Assembly: GCA_030844895.1 (NCBI GenBank) | Contig: JAUTDX010000419.1 | Span: 26,001-90,000 of the forward strand | Source of the DNA: Ambrosia x helenae | Lineage: Eukaryota; Streptophyta; Magnoliopsida; Asterales; Asteraceae | Reading direction: 5' to 3' | DNA length: 64,000 bases | Part shown: piece by piece, positions 10,719 to 29,738 of the stretch | How the letters are laid out: each line of letters begins with the position of its first letter | How positions within the stretch are numbered: position 1 is the stretch's first letter | Made by a program: the position numbers and the translations under genes | Notes under the pieces: generated by a model | Seen by the model: the letters and a program-made list of their open reading frames with translations, nothing else | What the model was told of the DNA's origin: nothing | The model's database searches: none

Positions 10719-12566
10719 CTACACTTTATCGTTTTTAGATGGTATCACCAACTTTAATTTGCCTTCTTCTGGATGTTTGGTCGCATCAACCAACCCCATC
10801 TCCTTGCCTATGCCGCTATCCTCAGTCGCTTGTTTCTCAACTTTGCGTTCCGTGTTGTCTTTGTATATAGCGTATAGAACTAACTGTAGTGCACCCAATA
10901 AGCTTCCAAATGCGTTGCATACCTTAAATGTGTTTTCAAACAAATTAATACAATAGAAGAGTATGAGGGTGTAATTTGTAATGAAGTGAAAGATGGACTT
11001 ACGTAGAGAAAAGGGTCATTTCCAAGGAGGCCAAATATAAACCAGGAAGTACTACATAGAAAAATAAATAGTGAAAGAAAAAATGGCATGAATTCCACAC
11101 TCTTCGTCCTCATCACTGTCCTCTACAAATTGCAAAGTCAACCAAAGTCAAATCCCCATAATAAATTATTAAAAAGTAAAAAAAAATACTTTTTGTATAT
11201 TAGTTTTTACTTTTATAAACATAAAATATGCAAATTCATTTCATTTAGTTAGTGTACTTACCTGTTACTATTTATGCATACATTGGCGGATCTACACTCT
11301 TGTCATGGGGTCGGGCGTCCCCTTAAATAAAAAAGTTGTGTAATTTTTAGGCAAAAACCCGATCGTATCCCTTAAAAGTTCGGTTAAACACTCAGATTTC
11401 ACCTTAAAAAATAACTTTGGGTCCACCAATGTATGCATATCCTTCTTTTTCACATACCTACATTATTTTCTTAGAAAATTCTTTTTATTTTCTTTACCAT
11501 AATTACATAGACATAAAGTAGATACATGAATGTTTTTGACATATTTCTTGACTACAAACATATAATTTGATGTAACATGCTAATTAAACTATAACAGTTC
11601 TAAACAAATGTTCATTTTTATGCTTTTCTCCTACAAAATATGAATTTCATCAGGGAACAGAAAATATATCAGCAAAAAATGTAATCAACCTCTAAAATCT
11701 AATTATTTCATGTATTTACTAATTACTATAACACATAAATGTTTTAAATTAGAGTTAACTGTCATTTTCGTCCTGACATAAAATGTGAGTCATGTAAACT
11801 TCAAGACATTTACGACAATACATGAACATAAAGTAGATACGTGAAATTAAAATTACCATAATCGAGAGAGGCGACGCATACATAACAACCGAAAACACCG
11901 AGGCAGCCAACCCACAAAACCATCGACGCGCATTACCAACAAGACCAAAAACCGAAACCAAACCAACTGTACCAAACACGACAACATCAAACACAACCAA
12001 CCAAACAACCTTCCTTTTCTCTTTCTTTGGTGCATACATAACAAACACCATAACATACAAACTCTCAATCACCACTCCAACACCATTAATAACTGTCACC
12101 AACCCATTATTCTCTGACACAAATGGTAACCCATACCATGCAGATAAAAGACAGTTTAAAAGAGTCATTGGGTATGGAACACCAGAGAACTGTTCTGTTG
12201 AACTGTTGTTAATAATCCTTTGAAATGTAATCCTGCAAAGTACATAAATTAATAATATTTTTAATTTTTATCATAAGTTTTAGTTAATAATATATGTGGA
12301 AAAGTGATGAGATGGTTCACGTTGGAGCAAGGAAGAGGAAGAGACCGGCTGCATTGCCTATGGAAAAACAAAGGATGAAATAATTATTAGTGAGTTGGTT
12401 TTTAGTATGATCGGTTTTGCTATTTAAAATGGGGTTGCGACGTAACATGTTGCATGGTTACCTGTCACTTTATTGTAACGGTGTTTATAATTAAATTAAA
12501 AAAGAAGGAGGAGGAGGTGGTACCGAAGATGCCGAAAAGGGTGTGAAGGAAGGAAACTGATGCCAT
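10719..12566 (-). CDS. SWEET1: SWEET sugar transporter, SWEET1-like
   Basis: Five exons on the minus strand join in frame: 12566-12524, 12358-12322, 12232-11857, 11122-11003 and 10922-10719 (780 nt, 259 aa, stop TAG). The 37-bp second exon (NAAGLFLFLAPT) matches the tiny second exon I recall from plant SWEET genes. The protein has both MtN3/saliva repeats (3+1+3 membrane segments). Diagnostic pieces are STEQFSGVPYPMTLLNCLLSAWYGLPFV, the loop YAPKKEKRK, GLAASVFSVVMYASPLSIM, TKSVEFMPFFLSLFIFLCSTSWF and CNAFGSLLGALQLVLYAIY, followed by a charged cytosolic tail. SWEETs move glucose or other sugars down their gradient across plasma or organelle membranes. Similarity is closest to Arabidopsis SWEET1. 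The family's exons 3 and 4 appear fused here as one 376-bp exon. Intron 3 holds a small hAT-like MITE. Confidence 0.92.
11281..11431. mobile_element. hAT-like MITE (151 bp) in SWEET intron
   Basis: Ends cattggcgga and tccaccaatg are inverted repeats. The element is flanked by an exact 8-bp duplication, tatgcata (11273-11280 and 11432-11439), as expected of hAT transposons. The duplicated target is itself a palindrome. The element lies in the intron between SWEET exons 3 and 4. Confidence 0.75.
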
Positions 12567-13049
12567 TGATGAATGGATATTGGAGAAGAAGATGTATGGA
12601 TTGATGTATTGTTGTTTGAATGAAATGTTCAAAAACATAGTAACTTCTTTTAAACTGCTATAGAGAACCGTTTTCCAAATTTTTATTTTTATTTTTATAA
12701 ATAGTGTTGGTGTTTAATAAGAAAAGATGTACGTGTGGTTTTTTTTTTAATTTGCATTTAGGATGTAATTTTGTTGGTTCTTAATATTCAAGAAAAGTTA
12801 TATAGTTAGTATGATATTTTGTTGAAATACATTGCATTTAAAATACGCATTTTTCTCTCATAAGAAAAAATAATGTTTAATTAGTTGGGTTAAAACTTTG
12901 TTTAAAGAAAATTACATTGAATTAAAGATCGAATGAACAAAAGTGTATATTAACATTAACGTTTTGCTAAAACTTTACACCAATGAGCTTTGACCCTTCA
13001 TCAGTCACCACATAGAAAGGCAAAGCATTATAAAACCCTTTGATACAAA

Positions 13050-13256
13050 CAGGGGCGCAACTTAGTTGGGGCGGGGAGGGGCGGCCGAACCCCCGAATTT
13101 TCGCAAAGAAGTTCTGATTATATAGTATTCGTGCAGAAAATTTTGGAAATATAGGGTTTCGACCCCCGAAACAAGTTTTCGACCCTCCGAAACTAGTGAC
13201 TTCCAACCCCCCGTTGACTTCCAACCCCCGAACCTTCGGGTCAAGCTTCACCACTG
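13050..13256. mobile_element. hAT-like MITE
   Basis: The element starts caggggcg and ends ccactg, giving short imperfect inverted ends of the CAG-GG-G type. Flanks gatacaaa (13042-13049) and gaaacaaa (13257-13264) match at seven of eight bases, consistent with an aged 8-bp hAT duplication. The interior is rich in cccccgaa words and is non-coding. Confidence 0.55.
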
Positions 13257-13782
13257 GAAACAAAGTCCAAAAAAGTTAAAAAGTGATGGTGCCCTCTAGA
13301 TTATAATAATTTATGGACTCTTAGGATTTGAATATGGTGTTTTAGTAACACTCACTTAGTTATCAAGTGTGTGTGTTTTTGTTTTTGTTTTTTTTTAAGG
13401 ATAAGGCTCTGATTATCGAATATTTTACAGACTACAGTATGGTGTTTTATCTAACAATATGGCATTATATATTGATCACCATGTGGTGTTTTATATTCAT
13501 AGTTGTATGATGGTGTGTTTCAAGTTTTTATGAAGTGTTTTTAGTAATCTTCACTCTATTATGTGTGAGTTTTTGGTGTTTTATGATGATGCTTTACTAC
13601 ATTCCTATAACTTTGTACAATTTTTAGGAGTTTTAAACTTTGTAGCCAAACCCTACCCTAGATGCAAGAAACTGCATTATAAACCAATGAATACGACATT
13701 TTAAAAAGGTTACAAAATTATATTTAAAAAACTATGTTCAAACTTGCCTTACTTTTCAAACAAAAACACATAGTTAAAAGTA

Positions 13783-14101
13783 GAGCATCCACAACGGTAG
13801 GTTTGGTTGTGGTCCGAAATTCCAAAGCATCAAAGCGCACGAGAGCATGCCGTTGATGAAGGAGGTGGTTTGGAATGGGTTGGTCTAGTAGACCGGACTA
13901 GTTCAAGATTGGTGCATTGGGTCCCACCACACACACATGCATTATATTTCTTTGTTTTTTTTTTTATTTTATAAAAGTGAGGGTGTGATGTAGAGGTTTG
14001 GAGTGGTTTATTATTGGAAGAAAAGTAAGTTTGGAATGGTTATAATTTGGAATGATGTGACAAGTCTAAAATTTTGGACCAATTCATCGTTATGGATGCT
14101 C
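13783..14101. mobile_element. Tourist-like MITE (GAGCATCC ends)
   Basis: Inverted ends gagcatccacaacgg and cgttatggatgctc bound about 320 bp of non-coding sequence. Flanking trinucleotides are gta and tta, close to a Harbinger TTA duplication with one mismatch. It lies between the SWEET promoter and the kinase 3' end. Confidence 0.55.
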
Positions 14102-14767
14102 TTAACGAAAAAACTAGGGACGGGACTTTAAACAAAAAGAGTAAGGACTAATGGATTATTATCAGCAAGAAAAAAAAATCATAAATACTCATATTGTAAT
14201 ACATATTTATTTAATGATGTTTAGGTTAAAAATGATTTTCTCTAAAAAGAGGAATAAATTTCGTGTACTCAAGTATGATCAGAAATGTCTTTTAACGTAA
14301 TAACATCACCTACTTTCTAATAAGTGTGTACTAGACAACATTTCACATATGAATAAAAGGAAAAATTGAGTCGTGTATTACGTACCTTCCAACACATTTT
14401 TAATGATACACGATTATAAAACAGATAAACACTAACTTTTTCTTCTTTTTTTTATACTCCTAAGGTATAGTGTCATCTGTTATAAATGCGAGATTGTGGG
14501 TTCAAATTATTGCAAGTACACGGCAAAAGTGAAACCAAGACGTTAAAAAAATTGCCGCTAATTTTTTTTTTTGTTGCATGATTGTTTCATGTCATATAGT
14601 TTGGTTTATTTAGTTTTGTCAGATCTCTAAATTGAAACAAGCGCATGGAACCAAGTGTTGAAGTTGAAAAGTTTCTTCTTGATGTCTTTAACAAAAAGTA
14701 AAACCAACTATTATATTATCCTTCTTTAACTTAATGCATGCATGCTGAATTAGAATTTTTTTTTCTT

Positions 14768-15130
14768 GCTGTTTTGGTGTTGTATCCAAAAAAAAATTCT
14801 AGCATTTGGTGTGTATCGGATAGTTGATTTGGATTTTGGTGATTCCGTAACCTGAGGTTGAGGTTGCGGATTCATCTGATGTGGTATGTTCTGCAATCTC
14901 AGCTTGCGGATATATCATATATGGCACAAAAGTTGCACAAAATCAAACTTTTGTATCATAAATCCGGAAGCCGTAAGCTGAGATTTGGATCCTGCCACAT
15001 GGGTTGTGTGATTTCTTTGTTCCACCTAAGCTGAATCTATAATCTCTGCTTGCTGAATCACCAAAATCCAAATAAACGATATGGCACATACCAAATGCAA
15101 GAAAAAATGTGGATAAAACACCAAAACAGC
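14768..15130. mobile_element. Foldback MITE with long inverted arms
   Basis: The left arm starts gctgttttggtgttgtatcc and the right arm ends ggataaaacaccaaaacagc. Complementarity continues inward for roughly 90 bp, through TTTGGATTTTGGTGATTC on the left and its complement on the right. The centre holds shorter inverted blocks around ctgagattt/gcaatctcag. It encodes nothing, and no target duplication was resolved. Confidence 0.6.
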
Positions 15131-15856
15131 AAAAAAGAAAAAAAAAAGTGACCAGTTAATTAATTCATTCGTTATTACGTTTGTTCGTTTTACTTAGACT
15201 AAGTAGTCAAACGTGAAACCATAACTCTTTCTTATCGTGTGCTTTAATACGTGTGTTCTCAACTTCTCATGACCTACATGTTTGATGTTTAGTATGTACC
15301 AAGTACATTGCAACTATGTACTTTGACCCTTTACCTGCCGCAGCGTCCTTAGATGCACATGCCATGGTTTGCAGCCATGACCATGTATCACCTCTTCCGG
15401 ACCAATGACGACCTGGCTAACCCACCCAATCATTCCTTCAAACATTTTTACTTCCGATTTTCACCGGCACAAACCAGCCTTTCATGACCATAGTATAAGG
15501 CTTGTTCCTCCTTTACATTTCTTGACCAAATTCCACTCCAACATAGTCATCATCATCATACTCAGTTAATCCCACCAATAGCGGTAAGGTAGAATCTGAG
15601 GAGGGTAACATGTAGACAGCCTTACCATATTACTCTCTTCATCATACACCAACATAGTATGTTTTGGAAAAAAGGGTCACAAAAACCCCATAAACCATAT
15701 TACTCTCTTCAAGATTAACATGTAGCATAACACATAACACAGTTTAACACAATTTGCAGAACAAGTTCAAACTCAAAACTTGAAACACAAATTCAGTACA
15801 AGTATGGTTCTATAACATGAAAAAGAAAATAAATACAAAATAAAAACTTTATATAT

Positions 15857-22861
<7,005 letters not shown>

Positions 22862-23500
22862 TGAACTTCAACTACTCCTCAATGAAACAAAGATCTAAAC
22901 TTTATCAAAAGCCCATAAAAATAAAGTCAACCCCACTTCAATTCACTCCAAGATTATCAAAAAAAAAAAAAAAAAAAAAAGATGATAACTTTACCTTTCA
23001 AGAAATCTGCTTTTAGCATAAAGATCCAATCTTTCACTTGAAACCTTTGCTTAATGAAACAAGATCTAAACTTTATCAACAACCAACAAGAATAAAGTCA
23101 AACCCAATTCAGTTGACTACAAAATAGTCAAGATTAGATCTTAATCTTAACCTCAACTCAAATTATCAATAATCAAAATCAAGATTCAATTGAACTTAAG
23201 TTTGCAAGAACTATATAATCAATTAAAGATCAATAAGCAAATTAATCACATCAAGAACTAAAAAACTAGAAGCATTATATTATTTATATAAACTATATAA
23301 ACATAAAGAACATTTAAAAGTCAAACAAGAAATGGTAGAAACATGGGAAATGGTCAGAGCGTGTAAAATGGTATACAGACCAAAAGGGTTGAAAGATTTT
23401 GATAATAATAATAAGACAAATGAATGCTAACCAGATAATTAGGCGGAAGAAGTGGGGCAAAGGTGCTAGATTTAGTTAAGGTTTGGATATTGGATGGATT
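22862..23500 (-). other. Leader/promoter region of the kinase gene, with an internal duplication
   Basis: Directly upstream of the kinase ATG, two similar blocks of about 80 bp (22879-22960 and 23052-23135) share aatgaaacaa, agatctaaactttatcaa and aataaagtcaa words. Between them is a run of about 20 A. They could be 5' UTR exons, UTR intron or promoter; the sequence alone does not say which. Confidence 0.4.
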
Positions 23501-23575
23501 ATCAATGATGATACTATACCTTGTATATAAATTGAATCAACTTTTTTTTTAATGTCTTTTACCTTTTGTTATTTT

Positions 23576-23945
23576 TTTTTTGAACGGCCAACCAAACTTT
23601 TATTTCCGACAAACTAGCAAGGCGCTAGCGAAAACAGTACACATCCGAATAACAAAAACCGGGTACAAATCGACAACAATAAACAACCCCAAGGAACAAA
23701 CAATTCAAAAATAAACAAACAGTAAGCTGGGCTAAGGCCGTATTCCCGATCTTCCCATCTTGCACGTGTCGAATCTCCGCCAAGCATCCCATGTCATGTC
23801 TCCCATAGCCGCCCGATTACGAATCCACAAGAAACTCATAACCTTTACCTCTTCTACGATCGCCTGAACCGAAGGCTCTTTGTGCTTGAAAACAGCCTCG
23901 TTTCTGGCCCGCCAAATGCTCCAGACGGTAGTTAAAACCACCGCG
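23576..23945 (-). mobile_element. 5'-truncated LINE (L1/RTE-type) 3' end
   Basis: The minus strand encodes a LINE tail with VWSIWRARNEAVFKHKEPS, the conserved W.IW.ARN.. motif after the zf-RVT domain, then a stop. A T-run at the left edge is the poly(A) tail in reverse. An exact 16-bp target duplication, taccttttgttatttt, flanks it (23560-23575 and 23946-23961). It is a dead-on-arrival copy in the region upstream of the kinase gene. Confidence 0.85.
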
Positions 23946-24084
23946 TACCTTTTGTTATTTTACTTTTGTTTTTGATTTGTTGATAATTAATGATTAATGA
24001 TAGTGTTAACGTGTTAAAGTTAAATAGAAATAAAATATAATTTTCGAAATACATAATAATTGGGTGGAGGGATCACGGGGTATC

Positions 24085-24376
24085 TCATTTGGATGGTTTA
24101 AGGGAAAACGGGTTTGTAGCTGAACAAGAGTCGAGAAAGGCGGAATCGAAGAAAGTGGATAAGCACGCTAAAGTTTGTGCAGAGAACCAACATGTCTTTA
24201 TCCTCTGTCTTTCCTTTGGCTCCCTAGCACTAAAAGTTATTCGTTTCTTGATCAGGGTCCAATGGGTTATACATAGCAATAGTTCATCTCCGGGTTGGCA
24301 GGGGTTTGCATTTGGTAAACTAGGGTTCGCAATTTAGAAAGTGGTAACAACGCAGGTTGTTGCCTGTCCACCTTAA
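24085..24376 (+). pseudogene. Retroelement-like protein tail (GFAIQK family)
   Basis: An open frame from 24089 includes ESRKAESKKVDKHAKVCAEN and FGSLALKVIRFLIRVQWVIHSN, ending GFAI before a stop where other copies continue QKGVAAQLVA. The same tail occurs on the minus strand at 57310-57480 and 16960-19410. I take it as the C-terminal remnant of a repeated, probably retroelement, protein. The exact family is not certain. Confidence 0.45.
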
Positions 24377-24379
24377 ATT

Positions 24380-24990
24380 TTATGTAACTTAACAAATTTA
24401 ATAAATGAAATATTATAATTATATTAAAAAAAAAATAATAATAATAATAATAATAATAATAATTAAAAAATAAAAATAAAAATAATAGTAACAAAAGAGA
24501 TGTAAAATATAATGATAAATATATAAATAAAGAGCAATTTTATATTAAGTCTATAATAATCTATGACATATTTTGAAAATTACTTAACATGACAAATTGA
24601 TGATATATATTTTGTTGATCAACATATGGCTTTTTAATACATGGAAATGTCATGGGGTAAAGACTGTCCTTTTAACTCGATTGTCAAATAGACATATAGG
24701 TGCTATTTGTTTTTTCTAAGGTAAAAAGTTTGTAGTATGCGGACCACATCTGTAAACATTTACAGGAGAAGAGGTAGACTAAAGGTCTGCAGTCTGTAAG
24801 AGAAAGACTGTTTGTTTTTTAGCGTTTGCAGCGTAATCCAAAACCATTACCATAATCCACCATAAATATCCAAAATCATAAACAAATTAATGTGATAGAA
24901 ATTGTATAGAATTGAGGGAATTTTGTGAATTCTTAGAGTGGGAAGTATTTCATAACAATACAAGGGTATATATACATGTATATCAAATAA
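24380..24990. other. AT-rich intergenic stretch with (TAA)n microsatellite
   Basis: Contains a TAA/AAT microsatellite around 24427-24465, then unremarkable AT-rich DNA. A loose direct repeat involving ttgttttttctaag and ttgttttttagcg occurs near 24705-24825. No gene or bounded transposon was recognised. Confidence 0.5.
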
Positions 24991-26004
24991 CTGTCAAGTG
25001 GTTAGTGCTACAGATGGGCCTTCAATTCATGATCCTACTTTGTACCGCAACTTGAATTGGCTTGATCCCTACAGTATCTTACTTTTACCCGTCCAGATAT
25101 TTCATGAGATGTTCAGCAGGTGTGCTAGCTCATGCACGAGCCACGCGATCCTCATTGGTGGCGGTTGTCCATGGACGTCCTGATCATCCTCTCGGACCAG
25201 CTACTGATCATCGTCTTGGTAAGCTATTACCTCACCAACTAGCTAATCAGACGCGGGCCCCTCCTCGGATGGAATCCTCCTTTTGCTCCTCAGCCTACGG
25301 GGTCTTAGCAACCGTTTCCAGTTGTTGTTCCCCTCTCAAGGGCAGGTTCTTACGCGTTACTCACCCGTCCGCCACTGGAAACACTACTTCCCGTATACCT
25401 TGCATGTGTTAAGCATGCCGCCAGCATTCATCCTGAGCCAGGATCGAACTCTCCATTAGGCTTTTCTGAAGCTTATATTACGATATCTACAGGGCACTAT
25501 AGATTATGGAGTTCATATGGTCAAGTAATTCTTGGTTGCTTATTCGGATGCAGTTTGGGGTGGTTATCCAGACTCTCGTTGGTCCAACAGTGGTTACTGT
25601 GTTTTTCTTGGAGATAATTTGATTTCATGTTCATCTACACGTTAACCTACAATTTCTCGCTCAAGTGTCGAAGCAGAATATCGCGGCGTTGCTAATGTTA
25701 TGCTGAGGCCACATGGGTTAGGAATCCGCTTCTTGAGCTACATCTTCCTCTACGACATGCATCGGTGGTTTATTATGACAATGTTTTAGCCGTCTATTTA
25801 TTAGATAATCCAGTTCAACATCGGCGTACGAAACATATTGAGATTGACATTCATTTTGTTTGTGAAAAAGTACTTATTGGTCGCATACAAATTCTTCATG
25901 TGTCATCATTTTTACACTATGCTGACATTTTTACCAAAGGCCTGCCTCGACAAGTGTTTCAGTCTTTTCATTCCAAGTTGAGTATCTGCCCAGCGCCCGC
26001 TTAA
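24990..26004 (+). pseudogene. Decayed Ty1-copia reverse transcriptase/RNase H, interrupted by chloroplast DNA
   Basis: At 25030-25180 the frame-shifted translation shows DPTLYR..., then TFTRPDIS, both Copia reverse transcriptase signatures. After a chloroplast insert it resumes with LRYLQGTIDYGVHM, AYSDAVWGGYPDSR, SSVEAEYRGVAN and finally RTKHIEIDIHFV and HYADIFTKGLP, the RNase H and end of pol. Stops and frameshifts make it non-functional. A purine tract, gcgggggagt, and an LTR-like start, tgtatattttagg, follow near 26010-26035. Confidence 0.8.
25180..25456 (-). pseudogene. Nuclear copy of chloroplast 16S rRNA 5' end
   Basis: The minus strand begins atggagagttcgatcctggc, the plastid 16S 5' terminus, and runs about 277 bp through the GGCGGCATGC and GGCGGACGGGTGAGTAACGCGTAAG segments to the GGTCCGAGAGGATGATCAG region. 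Several substitutions from the plastid sequence I know show it has aged. It is embedded in the dead copia sequence and is not a functional rRNA gene. Confidence 0.9.
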
Positions 26005-26238
26005 TCTGCGGGGGAGTCGACTTAGCCGATGTATATTTTAGGAAAATATATTAGTTTTGTATCATTGTTTATCTATGATTCTTATGAATATCTAGTTCTA
26101 CTTTAGTGCTAGGGTTTATGAGGTACTTTCCTTATTCATAGGGATGGTTTTATTCAATGTATGATACAAAACATATTAACCATTGAAAACTTTCAGTTTT
26201 TAGTTAACAATTAATATATTAATATTTAAATAGCCTAA

Positions 26239-26539
26239 GACTATTGGGTGTGGAGAGGGGTGGCATTTTCATGATGGGCCTCCACGTAGGCGTCACGTAG
26301 GAGTGAGAGGAGAGGCATCTTCATGATGGGCCTCCAAGGGGGTGGTGTGCACTATGATGACGGGTCTCCTCATTGGTCAGAATTATTAAAAATAATAAAA
26401 AAAATCAATTAAAAACAATAAATTTGGCCCGGCTTCCACGGCAAGAGGTTGCCGCCCATGCCGTTGCCGCACCAGGGGGTGGTGTAGCTAGGCCCGGCAT
26501 GGCGTTGCCTCCCCCTTACCGCCCCCATACCTAGTAGTC
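26239..26539. mobile_element. PIF/Harbinger-like MITE with TAA target duplication
   Basis: Inverted ends gactattgggtgtgg and ccatacctagtagtc are flanked by taa on both sides (26236-26238 and 26540-26542). The interior has repeated catgatgggcctcca and GC-rich ggcaac/gttgcc words and no gene. Confidence 0.65.
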
Positions 26540-26714
26540 TAAGATATCATGAAAGAACATATTATATAATTTGAAACAAATGTCATTCATTTAAGGCATT
26601 TGTTTTTTTTTTGTTTTCCCTCCTCTTTTTTCGTACTTAATTATAGATAATATATAGATTGATATTTCTTAATTTATAATCTGTATCTTTATTATTACTT
26701 TACTATATAATAAA
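26540..26714. repeat. Copy 1 of a paralogous AT-rich repeat
   Basis: This copy matches 29710-29738 plus 30399-30550 almost throughout, for example aaacaaatgtcattcatttaaggca and ttcgtacttaattatagataatatatag. It lacks the Helitron that splits the second copy, so it shows the empty site. Its right end is instead interrupted by another Helitron 3' end at 26715. Confidence 0.7.
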
Positions 26715-26750
26715 CTAGGTTAGAGTTCCGTGTGGACACACGGTGCATCC
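26715..26750 (-). mobile_element. Helitron 3' terminus
   Basis: Read on the minus strand, a perfect hairpin with a 6-bp stem (ccgtgt/acacgg, 728-743 past 26000) is followed after 9 nt by CTAG (26715-26718) and then T. This is the canonical Helitron end. The body should extend to the right, but I could not place its 5' TC end. Confidence 0.6.
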
Positions 26751-27659
26751 ACAAGTAAAATGAAAATTTTATTAAAGATTGTAGTATGCAAGTTGTTTTA
26801 TTTATTTAAAGTTCAGTAATACAATTTGTATAGATTATGGTTACATGCAAAATATCATCAAAGGTTTAATGTAACAAAATAATGGATATATCGATCAACA
26901 ACGTTTGATTTGACGTCATTTATAGTGGATACATCCAAAATGTTTATTGTTTTACCTCTGATAGAACAAAAGTCTCGAACCATCTTTTAGTAATGATACA
27001 AACCCGCATTTGATTATCCATCAACACTTAGGTAAATGCTCAATTTACTGAATTGTAGGCACTTTTTCTCTTCAGTAGCATGTGAGAAGCCTTTCACAGA
27101 TCTAAGGACACCGATACACACCAATCTAACCTACTTTCTAACAAAAACAAAACATTAACTTTATTATATGTTCAATTCGGGGCCAAATGAAAAACAATTT
27201 GACAAAATACACCTGTTTTTAATGGTTCATATTTCGCTAATTTGTAAAAAAACAAAATGAACATGCACATTAAGTTAAGTTGTTTAACATTGCACTCAAA
27301 TGCTTTAGTCATCAGTAGACTTGTTTAATCTTATAAATTAAACAGACTATCACCTAATGACATACACACAAAGCTATGAATTACCTAAGGGTGTTCATAA
27401 CTAAACTGAATCTGAATGGAAATGTTATCACACTAGAAGTATGATTAATTGCTGAGGGTTAAACTCAAGAGGGAATAAATTATCAAAGAACCTTCTTACT
27501 TGTCTTGCAAAAGGTATCTTTGAGGATCATTATCGTTCTAGTATCTTATAATAATTTAAGAGCTACATTAGATGGACATTAGACAACTTTCCCTAACATT
27601 GACCTACATGTTCATAAAATAACCTGAAAGTTCTAAACTCCAGGTCAAGAACACTTATA

Positions 27660-29480
27660 AGTCAATGAAATCTATGTATCGGTTGATGCAAGAATTTAAA
27701 CATGATGAAATTATAATGCAATTCTTTTCATCAAGAACTAAGTGGATTAATACACCTACCTCAAGATGAATGGGAGCAACTAATGCAAACTTGTCCTTAT
27801 ATAGATGACATTCTTTTGACAAGTAGATGTTACATTAGTCAAATAATTGTTCGCACATACTTTGACATAATGAATCTCGGAGATACCTCTTATGTTATAG
27901 GAATCAAAATTCATCGAGATAGATTCAACGAGACATTAGTTTCGTCTCTAAACGGGTCCTTACACATGTAACATACAACATTGCTCTCCTTTAGAGGCTA
28001 ATAGGATAAATGAGATTATTACCTTATGCTTCATTAATTAAAAGCCTTTTGTAAGTTTAAGTCTATACTCGTTTGGATATTGCTCATGTTGCTGAACAAT
28101 AGACTCGTCTAGATTATTGTGAAGCATCTAATAAAATATTACAATATCTTTAAGAAACGAGAGACTATAATTTAAAGAAGAAGTGAGAACTTAAAATAGT
28201 TGAATACTCTTATTCCAACTTTGTTCTATTCGAAGAGAACAATATGTCAACTTCGGGATATATATATCCTTATTTCAGCAGACAAAATTTATCTCATGGA
28301 GGAGTCATAATGAATTGTTAACAACAACCTAAGAAATTTTGACATAATATGTTGCTTATCACAACGCAGTTGTCACTAAATGTTGTTGGAATTTTATCAG
28401 TAGACTCATAATTTAATAACTCTAGTTAAATTCTATATTGAAGACTTACTGTGATAAAGTCAGCTACCCTGTTTTCTCGAACAGTAACAGTTCGAGCGGA
28501 GCTGCATTAGAAATTCGATACGAAATTGATTGTTGATCACTTATTTTATGAACAAGTATAGGAAACTAATTCTTTGTATCGAATTCATTCATGATATGCT
28601 TATGGATCCAATAACTAAAGGTCTATCACCCATAAGTCTCTCTAAGGGCCTATAATAGAGACTGGTTTTACTAATGACCATGTAAAACTGCATATTGCAC
28701 TACGAATGACTAATTATTAATTATTCCTCATTCGTTTGATATTTGTTTGTCTCTATATACGTTCATGCATGCCTAAGGACGTATAAACACTAATTATACA
28801 AATTAACGTTAAGGGCTTACTTGTCATGATCCTAATGTTAAGTTTTAAATTTGGGGTGTAGTATGATTAATTGGGGTCCTGAGTTGAATAATTGACTCAA
28901 CGATTGTATTTCTCTGCTACATTTTTGGGTTTAAAACTAAAATGAGTGTTAACTCCTGATCAGGCTTATCTAATGCTCATAATAAATGATTACTCAGTCA
29001 AGTGGGAGAATGTAAGAATATATTTATATATTCTATTATGTGGCCCTTATAACCATTTATCTAATAAATGATCAATGACCTAAATACCCCCAATTAGTTT
29101 AACTGGTCTTTATGTGATGGACGTAATTACCGTTAATGAACTATTAAATAGGGCTTCCTCTTGGGTGTATATATAGAGATTATTAGGAGAGGTTAAAGGC
29201 TAATGAAACACCAATAATCTAAACCCTAAGTCACCTCCTCTCTCCTCTCTAAAACTGAGATCCTTGATCTCCTTAGCCATCATTATTGTACACCTTAAAC
29301 GGGAACCCGATCATCCTGTAGATCATGAAGTATTCCCTCTTAGTGGTTACTGGCTAATAAGGTACATATTCAATTTACTTATTCAATTTACTTATTCATG
29401 TTTATGTATTATTATCAAAGAATTGATCAACAAATTTGTCTATAATTGCATAACTAAACTATTATATCAAACTTTTAGAT
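27660..29480 (+). pseudogene. Decayed Ty1-copia pol plus 3' LTR-like sequence
   Basis: The translation shows YIDDILLTS, then FDIMNLGDTSYVIGIKIHRDR (Copia reverse transcriptase), later LDIAHV, STSGYIY and MDPITKGLSP (RNase H and pol end), with many stops and shifts. A purine tract, agtgggagaa, precedes TGTAAGAATA at 29011, which starts an LTR-like region running towards about 29480. No intact frame remains and no matching 5' LTR was found. Confidence 0.7.
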
Positions 29481-29738
29481 AACTATGGAGCATAGGAGCA
29501 GAAAACTTTATTGAGCGGTAGTGAGTCAGAAACTACAACATGTAACGGTTCAATTTCAGTTGTAGAATCGACAGTGTTGGCAGTCCTTATATGAGATAGA
29601 GAAAAAGCATAGTAGAAAAACATACAAATAGATGTTGTGAAAATATGATTTCTTTTTCGGAGCACTGCGACTTATATTCAGGTTTTCTATAATTACACAT
29701 TTAAACAGCCAAGACATCATCAAGCACATATTATATAA

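Noticed and set aside
12967..13263. 98-codon minus-strand frame
   Set aside because: It lies over the hAT-like MITE at 13050-13256 and its repeated cccccgaa words.
24267..24494. Minus-strand open frame rich in Tyr and Phe
   Set aside because: Produced by the TAA microsatellite.
25062..25412. 116-codon open frame
   Set aside because: It runs through reversed 16S rRNA sequence and a frameshifted copia segment.
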